A DNA stretch of 64,000 bases from Rhynchonema sp. JSB1_4 (Eukaryota > Nematoda > Chromadorea > Monhysterida > Xyalidae), in NCBI GenBank assembly GCA_030248065.1, contig JASAMV010005349.1:62001-126000 (forward strand), in the 5' to 3' direction. This document shows positions 45,693-57,349 of the stretch, piece after piece. A program made the translations under genes and the position numbers. The notes beneath the pieces were generated by a model that had not been told where the DNA came from, ran no database searches, and saw only the letters and a list, made by a program, of their open reading frames with translations. Numbering within the stretch: position 1 is the first letter of the stretch; each line of letters begins with the position of its first letter.

Positions 45693-46749
45693 CAGTTCTG
45701 CGACGAACGTCGACGTTATAAATTATTGATTGCAAAACAAACGTTTGCGATCATGTAGTTTGTAATTAGCTTCACTGACTAGTCTCTTGATATTTTGTTT
45801 AGTGATAATCTTAATATTTCGCTGTGAAAACCCTGAAAACTACTACGCGCCGCTTGACCAAACTGCATTTCACTACGATTCATATGTCCAATTCAACGTT
45901 TTGTGGTGTTGTCTGTCAGTCTAAAAATAAAATCAAAGAACAATTAAATGTCGGTCCCTTTGCAATGATCCACTTATCCTTTTTTCTAAGCCTGAAACTC
46001 TCGACAGTCGAAACGTAAAGCTGCAGGAAAAAGTTATGACAATGCAAGCTTTTCTTAGACTGACAAATGACGAAATATTGTGTCGTAAAAATTCTGTGTT
46101 ACAATAATAAGTAAAACCGGTTTTGATCTTTAACTAACAATGTTTTTTGCTTGTTACACAAGCATAGGGTGTTAGGTTATTTGGTGGTATTGCAGGCCCT
46201 GAATGACCCACGATTTTCCATGTGAGCCCCCGGAATAGGGCTCCGGGGCTCTATTTGGAGCCAAAGGTTTTCCAAAGTGAGCCAAAAAGAAAAGGAGGGC
46301 ATAAACAAATCACTTTCGTACGTTTTTCAACAGAAGCTTTCTAAGATAACACGTTCTTTAAAAACGTAATAACGTCCAGCAAGTGTCAGAAACCGACCCA
46401 CTAAACTTTTCCGAACAGAGCCCGGGGGGCGCTCTTGGTAAAATGTTTGGAAAAAAGCTTATAGAGCACAAGGAGCTTTATGTAAAACTGCGGTAACACT
46501 CAAAAGCACACGAAACAGGAATCTGAACCTTTTGGCGTAGGGTGTTGTGCAAACACAGAGACACGCTCAGTATAGGTACACAGACATTATCACCATCATT
46601 GTGGCAAAAAAAATACACCGTTTTCTCTCCCACAGCCAGGCTGTTGTTGTGACAGTTTGCTTTTGATTTCACAAACGGCAAAGAAACATTGTGTGTCGGA
46701 TCCCATTTGGCACCTTTCAGCCGATTAGCAAACAAATCGAATTCCTAAC
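45693..46749. other. Spacer between GST copies 1 and 2
   Basis: No gene was seen. At 46205-46260 there is a GAGCCCCCGGAATAGGGCTC palindromic block related to the GGGGCTCTATT repeats, with a related GAGCCCGGGGGGCGCTC at 46420. Confidence 0.4.
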
Positions 46750-47893
46750 ATGCCCCACACTTACAAATTGACGTATTTCCTAGCTCGTGGCCGTGCCGAA
46801 CATCTGCGGTACATTCTGCATCAGGGAGGTCAGGGCGTGTAATATTATTGGTTTATATAATATTGGCTTGACAAAAAATGTTTCATTTAGGTCAGGCATT
46901 CGAAGATGAACGAATTCACCCGAAGGATTGGCCAGCACGGAAAGCAAGTGAGTGCACTGTTTTCTAAAAGTAAAGGAGAGTATTGATGTCTAATCTGTGT
47001 CACCTCACATCGTATTCATCTGCAGGCACGCCCATGGGCTTCCTGCCTGTTCTACAGATTGATGACAAAACCGAAATCACCCAGCACTTGGTGATCGGCC
47101 AATTCCTGGCTGCCGAATTGGGTACGCGATCTCTGCCCGATTTTCATTTGTGCCCGCTGAATCGATGCTTCATTTCTGTATCCTTAGGTCTGGCCGGTCG
47201 TGACCACTTGGAAGCTTCTCGCGTGTTCATGTTGGCGCACGGCGTTGCCGACAACTTTAACGTTGGCCTTTGTTCTCCAATTAAAAGGACAATCTTATTT
47301 TCAGAAAATGAGGGAGTATAGTTTTCTGCTTTCCAGGCATTTGTTGCAAAGGAATACAATCAATACATCATGCCTTTCTTTGGCAGACAGGATCTTGCTA
47401 AGGGTGTTAGTTTAAAATGGGCTTTCGACTAAGTTGGTTGTTTTTTTACCCCCACACCACCCACCATGTACCAGGATGCTGTATGGCGTCTGGAGATCAA
47501 GGACCAAATCTGGAAGCCGTTCTGCGAGCGATACAACAACTTCCTGCAGCAAAACGGCGGAACATGGTTTGTCAATTTCTATAATGCATGCTTCAAAATA
47601 AAATGGTCTTGCAATAGTATTTGTTCAATCCAGGTTGGTAGGCGATCGAGTTTCGTGGGCTGACCTGTACTTGGCCAGTTGGGCCGACTGTGTCGTCAAA
47701 TGCTGCGATCCGCAAGCACTGGACCCGTGGCCCTTGCTGCAAGCGCATTGCAAACGTGTGCATGAGGTGGTCACTTCAGTGCCGTACGCCATTGCTAGAC
47801 TACTTTGCAATCAGTAAATCCGTGTGTTTGCAGCTGCCGAACATCAAGAAGTATGTTGCTACGCGACCAAAGCCATATGAAAAAGACTGGTGA
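46750..47893 (+). CDS. Glutathione S-transferase, sigma-type, copy 2 (219 aa)
   Basis: Eight exons: 46750-46828, 46891-46947, 47026-47121, 47188-47261, 47337-47405, 47475-47566, 47634-47766, 47834-47893. Exon lengths from exon 2 on are identical to copy 1. The N domain reads YKLTYFLARGRAEHLRYILH, with Tyr at residue 9, then TPMGFLPVLQIDDKTEITQH. The C domain reads LAGRDHLEASRVFMLAHGVA and LVGDRVSWADLYLASWADCV. All splice sites are GT-AG. Gly-to-Asp-type changes near the substrate pocket suggest a different electrophile range, which is inference. Confidence 0.9.
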
Positions 47894-48701
47894 TCCGGAC
47901 CTCGATCTGATTTTTTCGTCAGTAAGACAGTTCCATGTGGTTATTTTGCTGTGTTTTTTTATTTGTGGTTTAGGCAGTAAAAATTGTAAGCACTCGTTTC
48001 CACAATTATGTATGAACATCTGTTTTTACAGAAATTTTCAAGGCATATATAAATTTGGTATATCTCGGCAAAAGGACGATTTTTTAAGAATGACGTTGCA
48101 TTTTTGTTCATAAAGCCAACCCATTATCTTCTGCGTTTGGTACTACGTCGCCAAGACAAAAACCGGTTATGATTTGTGCTCAGCAATTTTGCTTGTTAAC
48201 AGATGCACTGTGAGAGACGTAGTGAATGTTCACACATCTACAGTACCTGGAGAAAGCACAAGAACATAAAACCGGAACTTTCTTTTGCAAATTGCTTTCT
48301 GAGTCGACTGTACACGGGTATGACTCTCACCGCACCAGCCAGCTCTGGAATAACATTATTGCTGTAAATATTTCAAAAACGGTCTCCCCTTTTTTCTGGC
48401 CAGAGTCAGAGAGATAAGATTTCGTTGCTTTCCAGCCGCGCTGCAAAGCGATAAGCCGGTCACAGTAATGTTTTACCTGTGTGCACAACAAACGTTAGGC
48501 AATGTTTGCATTATCTCCTGCTTTTTTCGACCGTGAGCAGATGACAAGGTGTATACACTAATGTTCTTGTCACATTTTTTGAATGATTGTAGATGTTTCT
48601 TTGCAGCCGTTGGGGTTTAATAAAACAGCCGATAGTGCTTTCGAAGTTTCAGGCCTGCGACTTAATTTATTCTTTCATAGCTGATTAGTCGATTGGCAGA
48701 G
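47894..48701. other. Spacer between GST copies 2 and 3
   Basis: Nothing coding or strongly repetitive was seen. Confidence 0.4.
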
Positions 48702-50398
48702 ATGTCTCACACATTCAAACTTAGCTATTTCCCTCTGCGAGGACGCAGCGAGCATCTGCGATACATATTATACCAATCAGGTCAGTGCAGTTGCCTGGAA
48801 GGCTGGTGAACTTTATTTTTAGTGAAAGTGTATGTCACATTCCTCAGACAATTTTTTTCAAAACGTCTATGATTTGTATATGCGGGTGTGCTTTGAGGGC
48901 ACGGGGTGCATATGACGCGTGGTGGGGTTGCGGTTTGAGGCTGCCCTCAAGGCACAAGTCCTTTGGTCTATGATTTGGTACACAGGTCGCCCGTTCGAAG
49001 ATCACCGCGTCCAAATGCAGGACTGGCCCGCGATGAAACCCAGTGAGTTGAGCCTATCGATTGTCTGTTGTTTCAACGCGTTGCATAAATGAAACATCAC
49101 CCAACGTTGTCCTATACTTTCATGCAGACACACCGTTCGGCGCTCTGCCGATGGTCACTGTTGATGGCAAAGTGCAAATCGCACAGCAGTTGGTCTGCGG
49201 ACAATTTTTAGCTGCCGAACTGGGTTCGTGCTAGTGTTGTCATAGCCTTGTTCTGGTGGATGATTGATCAATTATTAGAAAGTGTCCTGATGTTTCAAGG
49301 CCTGGCCGGTCGTGACCACGTGGAGGCGGCCAGAGTGTTCATGCTGGCTCATGGTGTGGCTGATAATCAGGAGGTGTTGTTTGGATTTTATTTATCATGC
49401 CAGATTGTTGACGTTATGATGAGCCATTTTTTTCAGGCCTTTGTCGCCAAGAAATACAATGAGTACATCATGCCATTCTTTGGAAAGATGGATTTCAACA
49501 AAGCTGTGAGTATAAGAGCATGCAAATTGGCTCGTACATTCGAAGCCGAACGTACATCAAAACTGACTTTCACAGGATGAAATCTACCGGAACGACATCA
49601 AGGAACAAGTCTGGAAGCCGTTCTGCGAGCGTTACATCAACTTTCTGCAACAGAATGGTGGCACGTGGTATGATTTTTATTGTTTGAACTTTTCACTGTC
49701 TTGAATTGAATAGGAGCTGCGAACTAATGATACAGTTCCAATGATTGATCGCAGGTTAGTCGGTGACCGCGTCTCGTGGGCCGATCTGTTCCTGGCCGAA
49801 TGGGCTGATCGCGTCGTGAAATGCTGCGACGAACATGCGCTCGACCCGTACCCGTTGCTCAAGGAACACTGCAAACGTGTTCACGAGGTATGCGACAGTG
49901 GCGGATCCAGCTTTTGGCCAAGGGAGGGGCCAAATCCAAATAGTCATTTTTATCTAGTGCTTGTTCCATTTTTGAAAAGTCACTTTTACCTGGCGCTTGT
50001 TCAGAATTTCGCACCTATTTAATTAAATATTAGGCAAAATGTGACAACGCGCGCGAAGCGCGCGAAATTTTGGCACTTTTTGCGCGCGCGAAAGCCAGAT
50101 TTCATGGAAAATGGGTTTATATGACGCGCGCGATTTTTGGACCTTTCAAAGTACATCAGAGCGAAAATCCTGTGGTTTAAGGCTCCTTCCTTCCGAAACG
50201 GTGCCCCCAGCTTCAGGGGCCAAATGGACCAAAGGGGGGCATGGTCCCTGAGGCCACCCTCGATCCGGCCTTGGTATGCGATCATGTTTCCCGGCAAACC
50301 TGCTTCCGACATTTTCAAATGGCACACAACAATTTCAGCTGCCGAACATCAAGAAATACGTCGCTACTCGTCAAAAGATTTTCGACAAAGATTGGTGA
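48702..50398 (+). CDS. Glutathione S-transferase, sigma-type, copy 3 (219 aa)
   Basis: Eight exons: 48702-48780, 48986-49042, 49128-49223, 49300-49373, 49437-49505, 49576-49667, 49755-49887, 50339-50398. It is very close to copy 4 across coding sequence (TPFGALPMVTVDGKVQIAQQ, LAGRDHVEAARVFMLAHGVA, HALDPYPLLKEHCKRVHE). That points to a recent duplication or gene conversion. The catalytic Tyr is residue 9 in KLSYF. Intron 7 (451 bp) has been enlarged by a hAT-like element. Confidence 0.9.
49896..50273. mobile_element. hAT-like element in GST copy 3 intron 7
   Basis: It begins CAGTGGCGGATCCAG and ends CTCGATCCGGCCTTG. The target duplication is GTATGCGA (49888-49895 and 50274-50281). It includes a GCGCGCGAAGCGCGCGAAAT centre, a style shared with families A and N. 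Confidence 0.75.
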
Positions 50399-51177
50399 TC
50401 GTAAAGTCATTAATAGCTGTTCTCTGATTTTGCAATGCTGTCCTTTTAACTATCTCTCGGTGCTCTTTACGATGTCATAATCTTGGTGAAGTCTCTTAGA
50501 TTGGTAGTCTATATGCAAGTTCTTAGTAACAAAATCCGTACAGTTGAATAAAATTGACCAAACTCCTATGAGTCTGACAATTTGCAGAGAAGGACCATTC
50601 TGCGAAATTTGAGAACGATGAAAAGAGATCTCCTGCGCATATAACGTCATTTGAATGTTTACTCAGTTTTCAGTGAAATCAAAGCAGGCACAATCGCACA
50701 CAACAAACATTTCGCAAGTCGAAGCACACGCTTGAAAGTTCAGCTTCATGAAGCTCAATGGTATGTTTAATCTGTATTATCAGCACCAAGACCCGACTAT
50801 CACACCAAACAGCACTGTTTTCAGTTCTCCCGCGTTACCACCCTTAGTGCTTCACCAAAAAAATCTATCGTTCTTCTCTTCCCCCCTCCCAGTTACAGAT
50901 AAAGTTTTTGTTTCGATCTAGCCGCCCCAAGCGACAGGCCCCCGGTTGTAAACGTCAAACTGTGTACTACCCAGGTACGTCATCCTTGTTATCAATAGTT
51001 TTTCTTCTTGCTCTTAACAGATGACAAACTACTACCGAAGTTTTTGTTGCCAAAACCAGAAATTTGAACAGACATGTTTCTTTACTTTTCCCAAACCATA
51101 TGTACCTATAAATGTATACTTTTTCAGTCCCACCTTATTTCTGGATTTCCTGTCGATAATATAGCCGTTAGGTAACG
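50399..51177. other. Spacer between GST copies 3 and 4
   Basis: No coding sequence was seen. Pyrimidine-rich stretches occur near 50870-50895. Presumably it holds the promoter of copy 4. Confidence 0.4.
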
Positions 51178-52344
51178 ATGTCTCACGAAATCAAACTTAG
51201 CTATTTCAATGCCCGTGGACGTAGCGAGCATTTGCGCTACATGCTATACCATTCAGGTTAGAGCTCTTATTCCGTTTCCGTCAGCGCAGTTTACGAAACG
51301 AAGTCTCGATGTTGGTTCTCTCCACACAGGTCGTCCGTTCGAAGATCACCGTGTTGAACTGCAGGACTGGCCGGCAATGAAACCGAGTGAGCTTGACGAC
51401 ACTTACAATTCTGTGCCTCAACCACGCATCAGACCTTTCTAAAACTAACCAACTTTTGGCCGTGTCTTTGCAGACACACCCTTCGGCGCTCTGCCGATGG
51501 TCACTGTTGATGGCAAGGTGCAAATTGCACAGCAGTTGGTCTGCGGACAGTTCTTGGCCGCCGAACTGGGTTCGTTTGTTCTACGGGATTGGGACTAGAT
51601 ATGTAGGTCAATTACTACAAAGTGTACCTGATGTTTCAAGGCCTGGCCGGTCGTGACCACGTCGAGGCGGCCAGAGTGTTCATGCTGGCTCACGGTGTGG
51701 CTGACAATCAGGAGGTACACGGTACTTCGTTTATTCGAATCACTCCGGGTCTCGGTTCGCTTTGTAGCCTTTCTTTTCAGGCTTTGATAGCCAAGGAATA
51801 CAACCAGTACATCATGCCATTCTTTGGAAAGTTGGACTTCGACAAAGCGGTGAGTTTTTTAAGATATTAGACGTTCATATTAATTGAAAAAACTTGAAAA
51901 AGCCGAATCATATTCACAGGACGAAATCTATCGCAAGGAGTTCAAGGACCAGGTCTGGACGCCATTCTGCGAGCGATACAGCAACTTTCTGCAGGAGAAT
52001 GGTGGTAAATGGTCAGTTTCCCTAGTTTGGTGAGTGAGTATACATCTATAGACATAAAATTTTAAAAGTTTCTTCAAATTCAGGTTAGTCGGTGACCGCG
52101 TGTCGTGGGCTGATATGTACCTGGCCGAATGGGCTGATCGCGTCGTGAAATGCTGTGACGAACATGCGCTCGACCCGTACCCGTTGCTCAAGGAACACTG
52201 CCAACGTGTTCACGAGGCATGTGATGATGTTTCATTTTCAACTTACTACTCCCGATGAAATCTGTGTCGCTCACTTTATTTCAGCTGCCGCGGATCAAGA
52301 AGTACGTTGCCACCCGACCCCAAGCTTTCGACAAAGATTGGTAG
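51178..52344 (+). CDS. Glutathione S-transferase, sigma-type, copy 4 (219 aa)
   Basis: Eight exons: 51178-51256, 51330-51386, 51474-51569, 51641-51714, 51781-51849, 51920-52011, 52084-52216, 52285-52344. It has the same exon lengths as copies 2 and 3. The N domain reads IKLSYFNARGRSEHLRYMLY, with Tyr at residue 9. The C domain reads LVGDRVSWADMYLAEWADRV and LPRIKKYVATRPQAFDKDW. Intron 7 starts GAG|GCATGT, a GC-AG intron, where copies 2 and 3 have GT at the same junction. Confidence 0.9.
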
Positions 52345-52721
52345 CCGCATCAGACGGATTCGTAGTTATGCTTACTTTCTAACAACTCAAAAAACAGTTC
52401 GCCATTCACTGTTTCATGGCCACTACAATTTCATGATCTGGTGAAAACCCCATCCCATGGTGACTAACTGCTCTCTGGTTCGATTAGAACATCAAAATTC
52501 AGCAAAATTCTAAGCCCACATCTGAACAAAATTTTATGACTTTCGTCGTTCTGTTGCATGCTCAACTCTTACTGTTATCTACCCTAATCCCATTCAATCG
52601 CAGTGCACTTTGCGAAATTGAAAAAAATGCAGCGGGCGCATTATTATAATCACTAGTTGCAAAGATGTCATTCAAATAATAATATCGTATGCTCTGGCAA
52701 TTCCTTTGGGAGAAACTTTTC

Positions 52722-52832
52722 AACAGCGTTGCCTGATCCGTAAAGCGCTTTATGCGTGCACTGGCTACAGAAGTCACATGACCGCTGAAGCCAGTGCACG
52801 CATCATGCGCTTTACGGATCAGCAACGCGTTG
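52722..52832. repeat. Long perfect-stem hairpin
   Basis: GTTGCCTGATCCGTAAAGCG and onward at the left is mirrored by CGCTTTACGGATCAGCAACG at the right. The arms are about 45 bp, with a short loop near 52775-52785. No open frame uses it. Confidence 0.7.
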
Positions 52833-52886
52833 GAGGCCACTGTGCACACGTTGTTGGCGTAAGCGTGAGTGCTTGCACACTGTGTA

Positions 52887-53214
52887 TAGTCCGTCCACCA
52901 GCTCATGGCACTTTGTGTTGCTGCTGGCTGGTTTGTTCCCTTCCTCCACGTTCTAATGAAAGAGAAATTGAGTGTGACCGATTTTGCAAAAAAAACTAAA
53001 AAGATAACAAAATGTGTCGAAAAAGATTGAATTCGATCAAATTTAAAATTAAATTAAATTAAAATGGATAAAACACGTCGATTTCATAAAAACCACAATT
53101 TAGGAGCAAAAATAATTTTTTTCGGAAACTCAATTTCTCTTTCATTAGAACGTGGAGGAAGGGAACAAGTTGGCCAGTAGCATCACAAAGTGACATGGGC
53201 GGGTGGATGGACTA
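52887..53214. mobile_element. Tc1/mariner-type MITE, 328 bp, copy 2
   Basis: It has the same terminal repeats (TAGTCCGTCCACCAGCTCAT) and the same 328-bp length as the copy at 26334, with TA on both sides. The interior carries TTTAAAATTAAATTAAATTA. Confidence 0.8.
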
Positions 53215-53861
53215 TACAACACGCGCACAGCACACAGCCATAGACACACATGGGCAGCTGGCTGATGTTGCAAGCAGGGCTGTATTATAGAAAACAAATT
53301 TCGGCGGCTACTATGGCTAACTCAACGGATGAATTGCTTTTACTCGATGCTCAATTACTAAACATAAAAGGTGTACCAAAATGAAAGACGCATATCCGAA
53401 TGGGCTATAGTGTTTCCTTTTTATGCAAGTCAAAGGAAACAAGCTACCCCACGTTATAACTCATCTCCAGTTTGGGGTCGAGATTTCAGAAACCAATGAA
53501 AGAGATTAAGAATGTGTCCTTGTTAATCCAAGCACGACACTCAGCAGCAAACATGGTGAAATGTTTCATTGACATGCTGGCAGCGCGCACGCACAAAACT
53601 CACAGCGAGCATGTGAAACATTGTTGTTGTTAGATTCCACAGGCAAACTTTGACACGTTTTTTTCAGCTGCGTGATTGAATCGAAATTGTAATCTCGACC
53701 TCAACTTGAAGTTCAGTTATAACACGGGCCCGCGTGTTTCCTTGGACCAAGAAAAACAGGAAACACTATACACTCTTTTGGTCAACGATCGTGCTTCTAT
53801 CCGATATCCCTGTTCCTTCTTGACCGAGCTGCAACGTACTGTACTGCGTTCAGCTCTTATA

Positions 53862-55117
53862 ATGGAAGGGGACCGAAATGGTCGACTGGGTGCTGAGGAA
53901 GGCCAGAGTCGGTTTGTAGGTAGGTGGGTCGAATTGCAAGTATTGAAACATCACTTCGACAGCAATTATATGGAACACTGATTCAGCAGAGTGGTGCCCA
54001 TCTACAGCAATGGCAGCATTCAATCATTTTGGCACAATTTTCTCGATTGACAAACTCGAAATTGGCCAAGTGCGGCTTGCTGTCAGGGATCCCGATTACG
54101 GCGGTTACATAATGGATATGTTTTCATCTGATGAAGTAAAAGCTTTTCGACGATTGCGGAAAGCATTGGAAAAGAACCCGTTTGTGTACTATGATAGACA
54201 CAGTGGATTGACACTCGGACAATGGGTGAAGCAGGGTTTGCGAGAGAACAAGGTCCGTTTCAAAGATTCCACTCGTTTTAAGTTAGAGCTTTCGATCACA
54301 GCCTATTTATTTGCAGGTGTTCCTCTACCGAGCCGTGGATCTACACAGAGTGGCCAAATGGGCACAGTCTCAACCGGTTGACTACAGAGTTGTGCTTTTA
54401 ACACCTGAGTTCACACAGAAACAACATTTTACAATAATCTTCTCCAGTAACATCAGTGCTCGGGTGTGTGCTTGCTGCATTGTATGTTTTTGCTAAAACA
54501 ATTTGATGACTATAATCGCAAATCAATTCGCTCTCTTCAGACAATGGACCGAATCAATGACACAATCGGCGATTCAATGAATACGTTCAGCGTCATTCAA
54601 GCTCAGTACATGAAAAGCACAAGTCAAATTGAGAAAACCTCAGCCGATCACATTACGCGCATTGTTCGCCACTTTTAGTGTTTTGACTTGTGTCCTGATG
54701 GCATCAATCTTGATGCTATTGCTAGAAACATGTTCCATGTCTGATTGGGTGGAATTTTCGAAACGGTTGGTCAGTTGGGCGTAAAAGTCGGTGTAAAGTT
54801 CGGTCGAAAGCTCGGTCGGCGTAGCTCGGTGTAAACGTGAAACACTGCCTGTTATTAACGTGGAATGTTTAAAGTTTACACCGAGGTCTATCACACTGAG
54901 CTGTCGACCGAGCTTTCCACCGACCTTTACACCCAACTGACCTTTACACCGTTTCGAAAATATCACCCATTGGGCACAAGCTATTTAGAATGCAAGGTCC
55001 ACAGATTCTAACAATTGGACCCGATCTCAGCTGAATAACCTCGTTGCTTTGTCCGTTGACATTATTGATTCTGCCACGAAATTAAATCAGGATTATGGTC
55101 CTTACTCACTTGAATAA
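53862..55117 (+). CDS. Unrecognised protein, five-exon model (~234 aa)
   Basis: Exons: 53862-53919, 53963-54252, 54317-54463, 54541-54663, 55031-55117. Phases close. The frame runs from MEGDRNGRLGAEEG through VRLAVRDPDYGGYIMDMFSS, FRRLRKALEKNPFVYYDR, FLYRAVDLHRVAKWAQSQP and NDTIGDSMNTFSVIQAQYMK to SATKLNQDYGPYSLE. It has no signal peptide or membrane segment. The C-terminal third looks helical, possibly coiled coil. I do not recognise the family. The upstream frame is also open, so the true start may lie further 5'. The last intron holds a MITE. The next gene starts 79 bp downstream on the same strand. Confidence 0.5.
54748..54970. mobile_element. MITE (~220 bp) in an intron
   Basis: Inverted repeats GGAATTTTCGAAACGG and CCGTTTCGAAAATATC bound it, with ATTGGG on both sides. 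Internal GGTGTAAAGTTCGGTCG and the inverse are degenerate subterminal repeats. Confidence 0.6.
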
Positions 55118-55195
55118 TAATAATCTGTGTTGCTTCCGTCAGCCTTCATTCTTCGTTTACTATTTTCTAGCCCGTTCTGCGTTTAACACCTGAGA

Positions 55196-56256
55196 ATGTT
55201 TCATCTTGTCGAGTATTCCAGTGCAATTATGCTGCTGATTGTGGTAATCAGTTTTAAAGGTGAACCGAAATTAATTTCTTTTTTGGGCCACAAATGTTTG
55301 CAAAATCACCAAAGCAAACACCTTCAGGTTATTGTCCATTCGAGCTGCCGGTGACTAGTGCGGCACCAACAAACTATGAAAACCAGGAACACGACATTAC
55401 TGAAAAATACCAATCAATCCAGAAACGGCAGCCAGCCGCAAGCAGCCGGCATTTGTTGATCATTTCCCAAAACGATGAGAACGAAACGTTGAGCACTGAA
55501 CCCAATGAAACAACCACGGCGCACAGAAACCAGAGCGATCACGACAAAGAATCATACAAACCAATCAATCAATCGAATCCAAATAATCAAACCAATCAGA
55601 CGAATACGACACTAACCACCACCCAGCAGCCTCATCAGCCACACACAACGTCACTCTTCTTGCCACTTGTGATCATTGTATTGTCGGTCTTTGGACTGTT
55701 CATGATCCTTGGGCTTATTGTTGTGGTTGTGCTGCTCTGTCGACAACATAAGGTTGCAGTTGAATTGGCCGAACGAAGGTTTGTGATTTAAAAGAATTAA
55801 ACCTTCTTCCAGATACGCAATGTCTTTCACAGACGTCGTCTGGCGTTCGAAGCACTGCCGCCGAAAGAACAACAACGACAAATGAAGAAAAAGAAGAATA
55901 AAAAGAGGAAAAAGAAAAAGAGCAAGACCGAGAAAAGTCCAATGCGCTCAACGATGAAAACTCTGCGATCGCTATTTACCTGGAAGAACGAGGCAGCACC
56001 AGAACTGCCTGTTGAGAAAGCTGACAGCCTCGATCAAAACGAAAACATTCCAGGTCGAATAGTTTAGTCACATTTCTAATTATTTTGAGACTGAACTAAC
56101 CCACTTGATTCAGACAAAGGACAAACATTGATCAAACCAGACGACCTGGCCAACAAGCCAGCGACTTCGCTATTTTCATTGGTGACCAACTACGCCGAAC
56201 CGAAACCAGAGCACTATTCTGATAAATCGGATTCAGATTCAGTATTCCCGCAATAG
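55196..56256 (+). CDS. Single-pass membrane protein with N/T-rich ectodomain (290 aa)
   Basis: Four exons: 55196-55259, 55328-55752, 55813-56053, 56114-56256. A signal peptide (MFHLVEYSSAIMLLIVVISF) leads an extracellular part rich in Asn, Gln and Thr with several N-x-T/S sites (NQTNQTNTTLTTT). One transmembrane helix follows (LPLVIIVLSVFGLFMILGLI, then VVVVLLC). The cytoplasmic tail is very basic (KKKKNKKRKKKKSK). It ends with a Ser/Asp-rich stretch (YSDKSDSDSVFPQ). The topology is type I. No named domain is recognised. It may be a mucin-like adhesion or surface protein. The exon 2 donor was chosen (CAT AAG|GTTGCA) because it keeps the long basic frame open. Confidence 0.6.
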
Positions 56257-57349
56257 AACGCATGTGCTCATTATCAGGTCTTGATCAAATTGGTTCCAAA
56301 TATTGTTCCTTTTCAACACTTAAGGGACCAGGCATACTTTTGTTTTTGCAGACGTACCTTGAAGAATTGACCTACATACATAGGGTGTACCTACTCATGA
56401 ATGTTGCTGTGCTTTCTTGTTCTCAATGCATTTGACCAGCCATCCATGTGTCAGTACAGTACAATTGTCGTCTCAGTATCTGACGTTAAGCTGATCTGCG
56501 GGTTGAGCCCAACAGATAAAAGTCCAAGCCATCAAAATCGTTCTGCCGCACAAGCAGAGACATATTGACCGTGACAGAAACTGTATCCGTTTTGCTTTCT
56601 GCCAAATGCATTGCTCTTATGCAATCGAGAAAATGCACAGGAAAGCCTCTAGAATGAAATTTAATGGCTGAAAGCAAACAATCGACTTTGTCAGTGGCTT
56701 CGTTGAAATTCATTAGCAACGTTCGATTTCATCAGTTCACTGTATAAGTTGTGATTGTGTGATTACTGAGCAACAAGAGTTTAATCATGCACGAGCAACT
56801 TCGATTAGCAGCTCAGCAATTTATGGACGATTCTGTTGACTGTCAGAATGCATCCAAACTGCGTTCGACTGTGTATTGATCCGGGGGTACCATCCGGGGT
56901 GCGTGCCGGAGATGGTCGACTGGGTATTAAGAAGGACTGGCTTCAAGTTCAGAGGCATTTCACAGCAAAGTTTTATGAAAAATGTTCAATTTTTCCAAAA
57001 ATTCTAGCTCTGTTTTTTTTCTGCCCTCTCAGCGTTGTACGAGTCAAAGCAATGAATGTCAGCTCGTTCGGCGACGATCATCTACGACCATTGAAAACAA
57101 GGAAAATTGACAGTTGGGCAGCTCAGATGCAATGATAAACATTTGTTTGTCATTTGTTTTCACATCAAAGATAAGCTAATGGTCACGGCCGTTGCATTTT
57201 TTCAGCTTTGATGCTTTGTTCGCTTGTCCAACAACTGAGTATCAACTACAGTGATATGAGCTAGGCTGGTATGAGATTTTCGACTCTTATAATCTGTAAC
57301 GTATCTCCCGTGCTGAGGGTCCCCGCCGCGCTGCAGTTCCTTTGTTCGT
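56257..57349. other. Intergenic stretch with minor open frames
   Basis: A 30-codon frame from ATG at 56786 (MHEQLRLAAQQFMDDSVDCQ) looks slightly coding-like but is isolated. Nothing else is supported. Confidence 0.25.
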
